A DNA stretch of 64,000 nucleotides from Pseudacidovorax sp. (GTDB lineage Bacteria > Pseudomonadota > Gammaproteobacteria > Burkholderiales > Burkholderiaceae_C): the NCBI RefSeq assembly GCF_017991995.1, contig NZ_JAGOPN010000023.1, forward strand, positions 1 through 64,000, in the 5' to 3' direction. The notes under the pieces were generated by a model. That model saw only the letters and a list, made by a program, of their open reading frames with translations, did not search any database and was not told where the DNA came from. The first letter of the stretch is position 1. Each line of letters opens with the position of its first letter. Position numbers and translations under genes: made by a program. Below, piece by piece: positions 1 to 7,366 of this stretch.

Positions 1-41
1 GGTGATTCAAGGAATGAATGGGCCGGGGGTGTGAGGTGAAT

Positions 42-85
<44 letters not shown>

Positions 86-89
86 TGCT

Positions 90-145
90 GGTGGCTGGTG
101 GCTGGTGGCTGGTGGCTGGGGGCTGGCGGCTGGCGGCTGGCGGCT
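90..145. repeat. Heptamer tandem array, 8 units
   Basis: Eight consecutive 7-bp units: four of GGTGGCT, one GGGGGCT and three GGCGGCT. The array starts seven bases after the hexamer array. The graded change from one unit type to the next looks like slippage followed by point mutation. Units are contiguous with no spacers, so this is not a CRISPR array. Confidence 0.95.
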
Positions 146-173
146 GGTGCCAGCGTGGGCGTGGCCGGACGCA

Positions 174-353
174 CGAGAGGCAAGGGTGCTAACCCGGCAG
201 AGGACGCCGGCATGCGCGCTCCCGGTGCACGCTCGCGCTGACCGACTTGCTGCACTGGACGGGTGCTCGCTGTCCACCGACGTGCTTGCCGCACTGCACG
301 GCGCCGCGAATGGCACCTCCGCACGCACACCGTCATCCTCCGCCTCGACGCTG
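174..353. repeat. Left arm of ~180-bp inverted repeat
   Basis: Read forward, this segment matches the reverse complement of the segment at 662-842 at roughly 90 % identity by eye, with scattered substitutions and one single-base gap. It includes long exact blocks such as the stretch around 209-240 and the stretch around 296-330. The arms are too diverged to be an assembly artefact and could fold into a long cruciform or RNA stem. I recognise no known mobile element and no transposase gene between the arms. Confidence 0.9.
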
Positions 354-433
354 CGCGCGAGCCCTCCCCTGTTCAGGTCGTGGGGTCTTGAGGCCGTCAG
401 GGCCGTGGAATCCTTGAGTTCAGGGGTCTCCGG

Positions 434-457
434 GGTCCTGGTCCTGGTCCTGGTCCT
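434..457. repeat. (GGTCCT)4 simple repeat
   Basis: Four exact tandem copies of a hexamer, inside the ~310-bp centre between the two long inverted arms. It is non-coding as far as I can see. Confidence 0.9.
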
Positions 458-507
458 GGTACCGGGTTCCTGACGTTCTGGGACGAGGCGGACCAGTCAG
501 CCCCAGA

Positions 508-533
508 CCGTTCGGGCTGAGCCTGTCAAAGCC
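508..533. repeat. REP-like element, left copy
   Basis: This is a 24-26-bp unit of the type CCGTTCGGGCTGAGCCTGTC, which I recall as a common intergenic repeat in betaproteobacteria and some other proteobacteria. It pairs in inverted orientation with the unit at 601-624 (20 of 24 bases match), forming a BIME-like arrangement with a 67-bp spacer. The family name comes from recall, not a search. Confidence 0.7.
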
Positions 534-600
534 TCGTCACTGAAGCTCGCGCTGAGGCGGAACAGGTTGGCCGAGCCGTTGCGCCGCGCGCCGCTCTACC

Positions 601-624
601 CTTCGACACGCTCAGGGCGAACGG
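601..624. repeat. REP-like element, right copy
   Basis: Inverted partner of the unit at 508-533, reading CTTCGACACGCTCAGGGCGA before its conserved end. The two units sit symmetrically inside the two long inverted arms, so the block is a nested set of palindromes. Confidence 0.7.
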
Positions 625-661
625 ATTTCGGGGCCGGCGGCCGACCCCGGCAGTACAGGCG

Positions 662-842
662 CACCGTCCAGGCGGAGGGTGCCGGTGTGCGTGCGGAGGT
701 GCCATTCGCGGCGCCGTGCAGTGCGGCAAGCACGTCGGTGGAGAGCGAGCACCCGCCCCGTGCACCAAGCCGGTCAGCGCGAGCGTGCACCGGGAGCGCG
801 CATGCCGGCGCCCTCTGCCGGGTTAGCGTCCCTTCCTCTCGC
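662..842. repeat. Right arm of ~180-bp inverted repeat
   Basis: Reverse-complement partner of 174-353. The outermost matching motif is CGAGAGG, and the match runs inward to the start of the central spacer. A 16-bp tandem duplication follows directly on its outer side. Confidence 0.9.
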
Positions 843-846
843 CCGT

Positions 847-876
847 CCCTTCAATCCGTCGACCCTTCAATCCGTC
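847..876. repeat. 16-bp tandem duplication
   Basis: The 14-mer CCCTTCAATCCGTC occurs at 847-860 and again at 863-876, a 16-bp period. It is followed by loosely repeated CCAGC/CCAAC units to about 907. It lies outside genes. Confidence 0.85.
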
Positions 877-980
877 ACCCGTTGACCAGCCAACCAGCAA
901 CCAGCGCAATTGACACGTGGAGAAACCGAAGGCCACAGAACGCACGCAAGGCGACCAAGCAGCGCCACGTTCCACCCCCC

Positions 981-1085
981 TCAGCGCCCGATGTTGAACA
1001 GCCAGAGAAAGAAGCGCCCCACCATCACCAGCAGCTCCCACAGCGCCCGCAGCGCGTCCAGCAATCCGGCTTCAGGCGGCACCAC
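981..1085 (-). CDS. 34-residue hydrophobic micro-ORF
   Basis: A short frame starting GTG and ending TGA, lying 30 bp downstream of the lysR-type gene on the same strand. A GAAGGGAG sequence sits 5-7 bases upstream of the GTG, a good ribosome-binding site. The peptide begins with Val/Pro residues and continues through an amphipathic Leu-rich stretch containing LRALWELLVMVG. It ends in the aromatic RFFLWLFNIGR, so it could be a single membrane-associated helix. I do not recognise the family. Support comes from the ribosome site, the co-directional position and the protein-like composition next to repeats. Against it are its length and the non-ATG start. No upstream in-frame extension is possible beyond the TAG at 1107-1109. 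Confidence 0.45.
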   Translation of the reverse strand: MVPPEAGLLDALRALWELLVMVGRFFLWLFNIGR

Positions 1086-1115
1086 GGCGACTCCCTTCGA
1101 GACGACCTACGGACC

Positions 1116-2066
1116 TCACGCCGCCAGCGCCCCGCCATGCGCGCGCAAATCGCCCAGCCACTCGGGCGACTGCAGCAGCACCAGCGCCGCCTCCAGCGCC
1201 CGCGAAGGCCGCACCGCCGCCGGCGCCATGAAGCCCAGCGGCGTGCGCACCGTCGGCAACACCAGGGGCTGGGCCAGAAGACCCGGCTGACCGCGCACCG
1301 TATCGACCATCGCCCCCGGCAGCACCGCGCACACATCGCCGGTCTGCACCGCCAGCACCAGCGTGAGCACCGAATTGGTCTCGACCGCCGGCGCCACGCC
1401 CGCCGCACCGGCCTCGGTGAAGGCGGCGTCGATGATGGCGCGGTTGTGCATCTCGGGCGTGAGCAGGCACAGCGGCAGCGCCGCCGCCTCGGCCCAGCCG
1501 ATGGGCTCGCCCATCTGCAGCACCGCGGGCGTCAGGCTTTCGGGGGATGTGCGCAGCAGGAAGTAGTGCTCCTCGATCTGCGGCCATGTCTGCAGCGCCT
1601 TGGCCGCCGGGCCCTGCCGGCCGGTGTAGCCCAGAGCCAGGTCGATGGCCAGGTGGTCCAGCCCGGTCTCCAGCTCCAGCGAGCTCATCGACAGCACCGT
1701 CGGCACGATGCCCGGATGCCGCACGCGCAGTCGCGCTGCAAAGCGGCTGAGCAGCGGGATGGCCGTGGGCACGGCCGCCATGCGCAGGCGCCCTCGCGGC
1801 TGGCCGGCCTCGCTGCGCAACTGCTGCTGCAGCCGCTCGTGCTCGTGCAGCATGCGGTGGGCGCTGGCCAGCACCTGTTCGCCCTCGGGCGTCAGTCCCG
1901 CATAGGCCCGGCCGCGGCGCACGATGGCCACGCCGAACTCGGCCTCCAGCGCGCGCATGGCATTGGACAGCGCCGGCTGCGTGATGTGGCAGGCCGCCGC
2001 TGCCCGGCCGAAATGCCGGTGCTCGGCCAGGGCGGCCAGGTAGCGCAGGGAGGCGAGGAGGTTCAT
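1116..2066 (-). CDS. LysR-type transcriptional regulator
   Basis: A 316-residue regulator. Residues 1-60 form the winged helix-turn-helix, with the typical HFGRAAAACHITQPALSNAM segment, followed by a linker helix. From about residue 90 onward is a periplasmic-binding-protein-like effector domain. The usual family length is ~300. I chose the ATG that places the HTH at the N-terminus; an ATG six codons upstream is possible but adds non-family residues. mrp lies upstream on the same strand, and a 37-bp palindrome sits 53 bp before the start, where an autoregulatory operator would be expected. The effector and target genes cannot be read from sequence. No metabolic gene is divergently transcribed beside it, which is unusual for this family. 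Confidence 0.9.
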   Translation of the reverse strand: MNLLASLRYLAALAEHRHFGRAAAACHITQPALSNAMRALEAEFGVAIVRRGRAYAGLTPEGEQVLASAHRMLHEHERLQQQLRSEAGQPRGRLRMAAVPTAIPLLSRFAARLRVRHPGIVPTVLSMSSLELETGLDHLAIDLALGYTGRQGPAAKALQTWPQIEEHYFLLRTSPESLTPAVLQMGEPIGWAEAAALPLCLLTPEMHNRAIIDAAFTEAGAAGVAPAVETNSVLTLVLAVQTGDVCAVLPGAMVDTVRGQPGLLAQPLVLPTVRTPLGFMAPAAVRPSRALEAALVLLQSPEWLGDLRAHGGALAA

Positions 2067-2118
2067 GCGTCGGCAGGGCGGCAAGGCAAGTCAGCCACTG
2101 CCGATGATCGTCGGGCTT

Positions 2119-2155
2119 CCTTGCAAATCGATCGGCCGCCGATCAATTTGCAAGG
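2119..2155. promoter_or_regulatory. 37-bp palindrome upstream of lysR
   Basis: Two 17-base arms, CCTTGCAAATCGATCGG and its partner, surround a 3-base centre and match at 16 of 17 positions. The palindrome lies in the 126-bp gap between the mrp stop and the lysR start. It contains AT-rich half-sites unlike the surrounding GC-rich DNA and no T-run on either side. An operator for the LysR protein is my preferred reading; an mrp transcription terminator is the alternative. Confidence 0.6.
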
Positions 2156-2192
2156 ACGAGGGGCGGCGCGAAGCCGGTCGCCCCGCAGACGA

Positions 2193-3284
2193 TCAGGTGT
2201 TCTTGCTCACCGTGATGGTCGGGAACTTGGACGAGAAGTCCTTGGCCTTGCCCGCGATGCCCATGGCCACCTGGCGGGCCACGGCCTTGTACAGGCCGGC
2301 GATCTCGCCGTCGGGATCGGCCACCACGGTGGGCTTGCCGCCGTCGGCCTGCTCGCGGATGGTCATGGCCAGGGGCAGCGCGCCCAGGTAGGCCATGTTG
2401 CGCTCGGCCGCCATCTTCTTGCCGCCCTCGTGGCCGAAGATGTGCTCCACATGGCCGCAGTTCGTGCACACGTGCACCGCCATGTTCTCCACGATGCCGA
2501 GGATGGGCACGCCCACCTTCTCGAACATGGTGATGCCCTTGCGGGCGTCGAGCAGGGCGATGTCCTGCGGCGTGGTGACGATCACCGCGCCGGTGATGGG
2601 CACGCGCTGGCTCAGGCTGAGCTGGATGTCGCCGGTGCCGGGCGGCATGTCGACCACGAGGTAGTCGATGTCCTTCCAGTTGGTCTGGCGCAGCAGCTGG
2701 TCCAGCGCCTGGGTGGCCATGGGGCCGCGCCAGATCATGGCCTGGTCGGGGTCGACCAGGAAGCCGATGGACATCAGCTGCACGCCATGGCCTTCCAGCG
2801 GGTCCATGGTCTTGTCGTCGGGGCTGGTGGGCCGGCCGCTCACACCCATCATCATGGGCTGGCTGGGGCCGTAGATGTCGGCGTCGAGCAGGCCGACCCG
2901 CGCGCCCTCGGCGGCCAGCGCCAGGGCCAGGTTGGCGGCCGTGGTGCTCTTGCCCACGCCGCCCTTGCCCGAGGCCACGGCCACGATGTTCTTCACGCCC
3001 GGCAGCAGCTGCACGCCGCGTTGCACCGCATGGGCGGTGATCTCGGTCAGCACGTTGACCGACACGTTCTCGACGCCGGGCACGGTACGGGCCGCGGCCA
3101 CCAGCGCCTTGCGCAGCGCCGGATGCTGACTGCGGGCCGGATAGCCCAGCACGAGGTCGAAGGCGACGTCGCCACCGTCGATCTGCAGATTGCGCACGGC
3201 CTTGGCCGCCACGAAGGACTGGCCGGTGTTCGGGTCCTGGACGCTCTTGAGCGCGTCGAGCAGGCCCTCGGGGGTCACGGTCAT
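2193..3284 (-). CDS. mrp: Iron-sulfur cluster carrier, Mrp/ApbC family
   Basis: A 363-residue cytosolic P-loop ATPase that binds and transfers Fe-S clusters to apo-proteins. Residues 1-85 are the MIP18-type N-terminal domain. The deviant Walker A GKGGVGKST lies at 106-114, the switch motif DADIYGPS at 134-141 and DMPPGTGD at 212-219. The cluster-bridging CTNC is at 273-276, and all expected elements are present. The start ATG overlaps the stop of the upstream ctaG gene by four bases (ATGA) and is preceded by a GGAG ribosome site, which fixes the start. In many bacteria this gene neighbours metG; here metG is 13 kb away. Coupling to a cytochrome-oxidase assembly gene is the notable context. 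Confidence 0.97.
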   Translation of the reverse strand: MTVTPEGLLDALKSVQDPNTGQSFVAAKAVRNLQIDGGDVAFDLVLGYPARSQHPALRKALVAAARTVPGVENVSVNVLTEITAHAVQRGVQLLPGVKNIVAVASGKGGVGKSTTAANLALALAAEGARVGLLDADIYGPSQPMMMGVSGRPTSPDDKTMDPLEGHGVQLMSIGFLVDPDQAMIWRGPMATQALDQLLRQTNWKDIDYLVVDMPPGTGDIQLSLSQRVPITGAVIVTTPQDIALLDARKGITMFEKVGVPILGIVENMAVHVCTNCGHVEHIFGHEGGKKMAAERNMAYLGALPLAMTIREQADGGKPTVVADPDGEIAGLYKAVARQVAMGIAGKAKDFSSKFPTITVSKNT

Positions 3285-4168
3285 TGGATTTGGCTCCTCA
3301 ATTGGGCGGCGAGTCTACGGGCCCAGGGCCGGCCGCTGTCGCGGAAGGGGCAAGCGGCGTCAGCTGGCGGAGGCCACGGAGTCCGCCGAGGCGAGGCCCT
3401 GCGGCGCTGGCGCCGGTCGTGATCGCCCTGCGCCGCCCAGTGCAGCGCCAGCCCCAGTGCCAGGGCCATGTAGCCCAGGCCACCGGGCACCCACATCACC
3501 AGGCCGGCGATCTGCTGGTCGGTGAGCGGATCGAGGCCCCAGGCGCGCGCGCCAGGCGCCTGCAGCGCATAGAGCGGCTGGCCGGCGAAGGTGAGCAGTG
3601 CGCCCAGCAGCCCGGTGTGGGCCAGCGTGGCCAGCACGGCCAGCAGCGCGGCGCCGCGGCGGTCCGCCGGAGCATGGACGGCCCGGTGGAAGAAGACGAA
3701 GGAGGCCGCCACCAGCGCCGCCGTGGCGGCCCAGTGCACCGCGCCGCTGGTCAGCGTGGCCGCATAGACGGCCGGCAGGTGCCACAGCCACAGCAGGCCG
3801 CCGTGCAGGGCCGCCGCCAGCGGCAGCGCCATGCGCGCGTCGTGGCGCGGTGGCGTCCAGCCGAGGGCCAGCAGCGCACAGCCCGCCACCAGCACCATCA
3901 GCTGCACCATGTGCGCCCCCGCCAGGGTGGCCGCCAGCCGGCACAGGGGCGACAGCAGCGCCAGCGCCAGCAGGGCCAGCCCAGCCAGGCGCCATCGGCG
4001 GGCGCTGCCCTCCGGCAGGCCCGCCCTCGCCGTCGGCCGAAGGGCATGGAAGGCCAATGCCAGCAGCGGCAGCAGCATGGCCGGAGACAGGCTCCAGGCG
4101 ACCCACCAACCCTGCGGCAGCGCGGGCATGGCGCCGAGGGTACACAGGCGGATCAGGTCGAGCGACAT
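3281..4168 (-). CDS. ctaG: Cytochrome c oxidase assembly protein, CtaG_Caa3 type
   Basis: A 295-residue integral membrane protein with about seven hydrophobic segments, of the caa3-type CtaG family (distinct from the Cox11-type copper chaperone of the same symbol). Visible family features are the motif LLWLWHLPAVYA, other membrane-embedded His residues (AHMVQLM) and the C-terminal MWVPGGLGYMALALGL. In Bacillus, members are needed for caa3 oxidase assembly, probably for CuA/CuB delivery. The start is the ATG preceded by GAGGAG; the frame is open further upstream, but that stretch overlaps the neighbouring gene. The final ~40 residues are basic and hydrophilic. The stop overlaps the mrp start as ATGA. 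It is the last gene of the oxidase cluster, 22 bp after the small membrane protein. Confidence 0.88.
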   Translation of the reverse strand: MSLDLIRLCTLGAMPALPQGWWVAWSLSPAMLLPLLALAFHALRPTARAGLPEGSARRWRLAGLALLALALLSPLCRLAATLAGAHMVQLMVLVAGCALLALGWTPPRHDARMALPLAAALHGGLLWLWHLPAVYAATLTSGAVHWAATAALVAASFVFFHRAVHAPADRRGAALLAVLATLAHTGLLGALLTFAGQPLYALQAPGARAWGLDPLTDQQIAGLVMWVPGGLGYMALALGLALHWAAQGDHDRRQRRRASPRRTPWPPPADAACPFRDSGRPWARRLAAQLRSQIQ

Positions 4169-4190
4169 GGCGGGGACTCCTCGGCGTTGG

Positions 4191-4655
4191 TCAGAGACAC
4201 GGCGGCAGCCGCAGCAGCGGCAAGGCCACGAAGACGGTGGACGCGGCCGCCAGCGCATGCAGCAGCGCCGCCATGAAGGCGATGAAGCGCCGACGTTCCC
4301 GGCGCTGGGCGAAGGCGCTCCCGGGCACCTCGCCAGCGGGCGGCTCATCGGCCTCGGCCTGCCCCACCGCATCCGCCGGCCGTGCCGGGCGGTGCGGGCC
4401 GGCCGGGTCCAGCCCCCGCAGTGTGCGGGCATGGCACAGGCAGCGGCGCGCGGCCAGCAGCAACAGGACGACGGTGGCCAGCGTGCCCGCGATCAGCGCA
4501 CCGTTGACGCCGTTCCAGGGTCCGCGCGCATCGGCCGCCCAGCGGGCCGAGCAAGCCACCGACACGCCGCCGTACACCCCCATGAACCAGAGCGACCACA
4601 GCGTGAAGCCCAGCGCCAGTTGCCAGGGGCTGTCGGGCGACAGCCAGCGCGGCAT
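4191..4655 (-). CDS. Small membrane protein of the oxidase cluster
   Basis: A 154-residue protein I cannot assign to a named family. It has hydrophobic segments at about 12-38 (LALGFTLWSLWFMGVYGG), 51-70 (LIAGTLATVVLLLLAA) and 125-149, separated by a Pro/Ala-rich hydrophilic linker, giving two or three membrane spans. It sits between the coxI-III fusion and ctaG on the same strand, so a role as an accessory or assembly factor of this oxidase is a reasonable inference. No good ribosome site precedes the ATG chosen here. A later Met within the first span is unlikely because it would truncate the helix. A hairpin repeat at 4688-4706 lies just upstream. Confidence 0.7.
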   Translation of the reverse strand: MPRWLSPDSPWQLALGFTLWSLWFMGVYGGVSVACSARWAADARGPWNGVNGALIAGTLATVVLLLLAARRCLCHARTLRGLDPAGPHRPARPADAVGQAEADEPPAGEVPGSAFAQRRERRRFIAFMAALLHALAAASTVFVALPLLRLPPCL

Positions 4656-4687
4656 CCACGCCGCGCCCGAACGGACGCCCTGCTCCC

Positions 4688-4706
4688 CTCTCCCCTCGCG
4701 GGAGAG
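4688..4706. repeat. CTCTCCC hairpin repeat, copy 1
   Basis: A 7-bp perfect stem (CTCTCCC/GGGAGAG) with a 5-base loop, embedded in a C/G-rich stretch. It lies in the 158-bp gap between the coxI-III stop and the next gene. A close relative lies at 14473-14495. The position suits a weak terminator or attenuator within the oxidase operon. Confidence 0.7.
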
Positions 4707-4813
4707 AGGCCGGGGGAAAGGGGGCGACGGCGCTCGTGCAGCGCGACTGTCCGCAGGGGGTCGGGCCTTCGCAGCATGCCCGTCCCGAGCCGGCGCATCG
4801 CCCCGCCCGCCCC

Positions 4814-7366
4814 TCATGCCCACCCCCGCGGCACCAGCGCGAACGCCAGCCAGGCCACCGCGCACGCCCCTGCCGTGTAGTGGCAGAAGGCTGCCACCAC
4901 GCCAGGCTCGTAGGGCCGCTGCAGACCCACATGGCCCGCCCGCACCCGCGCCGCCTGCATCAGCGCCAGCACCCCCGCGAGCAGCGTGTGGAAGCCCAGG
5001 TAGAGCAGCATGATGGCGACGATGGCGTCGTGCGCCTGCAGGCGCGGGCGCAGGTCGAGCGTGGCGCCCAGCAGCGCCAGGCCGGCCGCCGCGCCCAGCG
5101 CAAGCAATCCCGCCGCAGCAAGGCGCAAGGCAAGCCCGCCGCCCTCGCCCCGCCGCAGCCGACCGACCGCATTGCACATCGATGCGCTCGCCGCCACCGC
5201 CAGCACGGTCACGGCCAGCAGCGGCCACAGGCCCAGCACCGGCCGCGCCGGGGCCTGCCAGCCCGGCGCCACCGTCCACAGGTAGAACCAGCCGAAGAGC
5301 AGCGAACTGAAGAACGCCCCATCGGCCAGCAGCGTGAACTTCATGCCCCACAGGCCCGGCCCGTCGAAGCCATGGGTGTGCGGACGCAGCACCACGCCGT
5401 GGACTTCGGTGACGGCGTCTTCTTCCTCATGCGGCGCGCCGTAGCCTGGATGGTCGCCATTGACCCATGACCAGCGCAGCAGCACCAGCGCCGCGCCCGC
5501 GCCGAAGATCGCCGCCGGCACATAGGCCTTGAGCAGCAGCATCACGCACAGCAGCGCGATCAGCAGCGCCGCGTGAAAAGGCAGCCAGCTGTTGCCCGGC
5601 AGCACGATCAGCTCGGTGGGCCGTGCGGCCACGGGGCTGCTGCCCAGCGTCTCGCGCGCCGCCACGCCGCGGGCCAGGGCATGCCGGCCGGCGGCGATCT
5701 CGGCCGGCAGGCCGGGCCGCGCCCACAGGGGATGGCGCGTGTGCACCGCGGGCTGGCTGGCGAAGTTGTAGGCCTCCGCAGGCATGGCGGTGGCCCATTC
5801 CAGCGTGTCGGCCTTCCAGGGGTTGACCTCGGCCCGCCGGCCCAGGCGCCAGTGCAGCACCAGGTCCAGCAGCACCGTGACGACGCCGAAGGCCATGACG
5901 AAGCCGAACACCGAGGAGATGAGGTTGGGCCATTCCCAGCCCAGGCCCGGCTCGTAGGTGTAGACGCGCCGCGGCATGCCCAGCAGGCCCGTCCAGTGCA
6001 TCACCAGGAAGGTGCCGTTGAAGCCGATGACGGTGAGCCAGAAGCCGGCCCGCGACAGCCGCTTCGACGGCATGCGCCCGCTCATGTGCGGCAGCCAGTA
6101 GTAGAGCCCAGCAAGCAGCGGGAACAGCATGCCGCCCACCAGCACATAGTGGAAGTGCGCCACCACGAAATGCGTGTCGTGCACCTGCCAGTTGAAGGGC
6201 ACCAGCGCCAGCATCACGCCCGTCAGCCCGCCGGCCACGAACACCACCAGGAAGGCGGCGATCCACAGCATGGGCACCTCCCAGCGCGGCCGGCCGGTCC
6301 ACAGCGTGGCCAGCCAGGCGAAGATCTGCACCGCTGTCGGAATGCCCACCAGCATGCTGGCCGCCGAGAAGAAGGCCTGCGCCAGCGCCGGGATGCCCAG
6401 CGTGAACATGTGGTGCACCCACAGCCCGAAGCTGAGGAAGCCGATGCCGATGAGCGAGGCCACCACCCAGCGGTAGCCCACCAGCGGCCGGCCGGCAAAG
6501 ACCGGCACGATGGTCGAGATCAGCCCCGTGGCGGGCAGGAAGATGATGTAGACCTCGGGATGGCCGAAGAGCCAGAAGAGGTGCGCCCACAGCAGCGGAT
6601 CGCCGCCGCGCGTCGGATCGAAGAAGGCCCAGCCTGCCGCCCGCTCCAGCTCCAGCAGCACCGAGCCGAGGATCAGCGGCGGAAAGCCGATCACGATCAT
6701 GAGCGAGGTGACCAGCATGGCCCAGGCGAAGATGGGCATGCGCTGCAGCGCCATGCCGGCCGAGCGCGTGCGCAGCACCGACACCGCCAGCTCGATGGCC
6801 GCCGTCATGGTGGAGATCTCCACGAAGGTGATGCCGATGAGCCAGAAGTCCGAGTTGATGCCGGGCGAGTACACGTTGCTCGACAGCGGCGTGTACATGA
6901 ACCAGCCGGCATCGGGCGCCAGCTCGAAGGCGAGGCTGCTGGTGAAGATCACGCCGCCGAACAGGTAGCACCAGTAGCCGAAGGAAGACAGGCGCGGGAA
7001 CACGAGGTCGCGCGCGCCGATCATCTTGGGCAGCAGGTAGGCCGCGATGCCCTGCAGCATGGGCACGGCGAACAGGAACATCATCAGCGTGCCGTGCATG
7101 GTGAAGGCCTGGTTGTAGGCCTCCACACCCATGAAGTCGTGCTGCGGCAAGGCCAGCTGCGCGCGGATCAGCATGGCCAGCACGCCCGCGATCAGGAAGA
7201 AGGCGCCGCCCGTGAGCATGAAGCGCTGCGCGATGGTGCTGTGGTTGACCGCCGCCAACACGCGCCAGCCGGGCGGGTTGCGCCAGGTCTCGTGCAGCGC
7301 GCGGTGCAGGGCGTCGTCGGCCTGCTGGTTGGTGGCCTCGCTGGTGGGTTGCTCGCGCTCGGTCAT
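4814..7366 (-). CDS. ctaD: Cytochrome c oxidase subunit I-III fusion
   Basis: An 850-residue fusion of haem-copper oxidase subunit I (about 1-530) and subunit III (about 590-850). Subunit I keeps the catalytic ligands: haem a His at TMHGTLMMF (His91), and the CuB and cross-linked Tyr motif HPEVY at 269-273. It also has the His pair HH at 318-319 and HFHY at 404-407 with the two haem ligands. The Glu in HPEVY points to an A1-type proton channel. The subunit III part has the expected helices, including GMKFTLLADGAFF and LLYLGFHTLLAG. The start ATG overlaps the coxB stop (ATGA). Subunit fusions are known in caa3/SoxM-type oxidases; the usual Burkholderiales aa3 enzyme has separate genes, so this is probably a second oxidase. 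The frame extends upstream into coxB but is not protein-like there. Confidence 0.96.
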   Translation of the reverse strand: MTEREQPTSEATNQQADDALHRALHETWRNPPGWRVLAAVNHSTIAQRFMLTGGAFFLIAGVLAMLIRAQLALPQHDFMGVEAYNQAFTMHGTLMMFLFAVPMLQGIAAYLLPKMIGARDLVFPRLSSFGYWCYLFGGVIFTSSLAFELAPDAGWFMYTPLSSNVYSPGINSDFWLIGITFVEISTMTAAIELAVSVLRTRSAGMALQRMPIFAWAMLVTSLMIVIGFPPLILGSVLLELERAAGWAFFDPTRGGDPLLWAHLFWLFGHPEVYIIFLPATGLISTIVPVFAGRPLVGYRWVVASLIGIGFLSFGLWVHHMFTLGIPALAQAFFSAASMLVGIPTAVQIFAWLATLWTGRPRWEVPMLWIAAFLVVFVAGGLTGVMLALVPFNWQVHDTHFVVAHFHYVLVGGMLFPLLAGLYYWLPHMSGRMPSKRLSRAGFWLTVIGFNGTFLVMHWTGLLGMPRRVYTYEPGLGWEWPNLISSVFGFVMAFGVVTVLLDLVLHWRLGRRAEVNPWKADTLEWATAMPAEAYNFASQPAVHTRHPLWARPGLPAEIAAGRHALARGVAARETLGSSPVAARPTELIVLPGNSWLPFHAALLIALLCVMLLLKAYVPAAIFGAGAALVLLRWSWVNGDHPGYGAPHEEEDAVTEVHGVVLRPHTHGFDGPGLWGMKFTLLADGAFFSSLLFGWFYLWTVAPGWQAPARPVLGLWPLLAVTVLAVAASASMCNAVGRLRRGEGGGLALRLAAAGLLALGAAAGLALLGATLDLRPRLQAHDAIVAIMLLYLGFHTLLAGVLALMQAARVRAGHVGLQRPYEPGVVAAFCHYTAGACAVAWLAFALVPRGWA

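Noticed and set aside
90-145. Possible CRISPR-like array
   Set aside because: Units are 7 bp and contiguous with no spacers; this is a simple tandem repeat.
567-3422. 951-codon plus-strand frame
   Set aside because: It lies antisense to lysR and mrp, whose products have clear family motifs; the frame is rich in His/Arg/Gln, a by-product of high GC at the third codon position.
4169-4432. Longer N-terminus for ctaG
   Set aside because: The frame continues upstream but overlaps the neighbouring membrane-protein gene and is Arg/Cys/Pro-rich; the GAGGAG site supports the later start.
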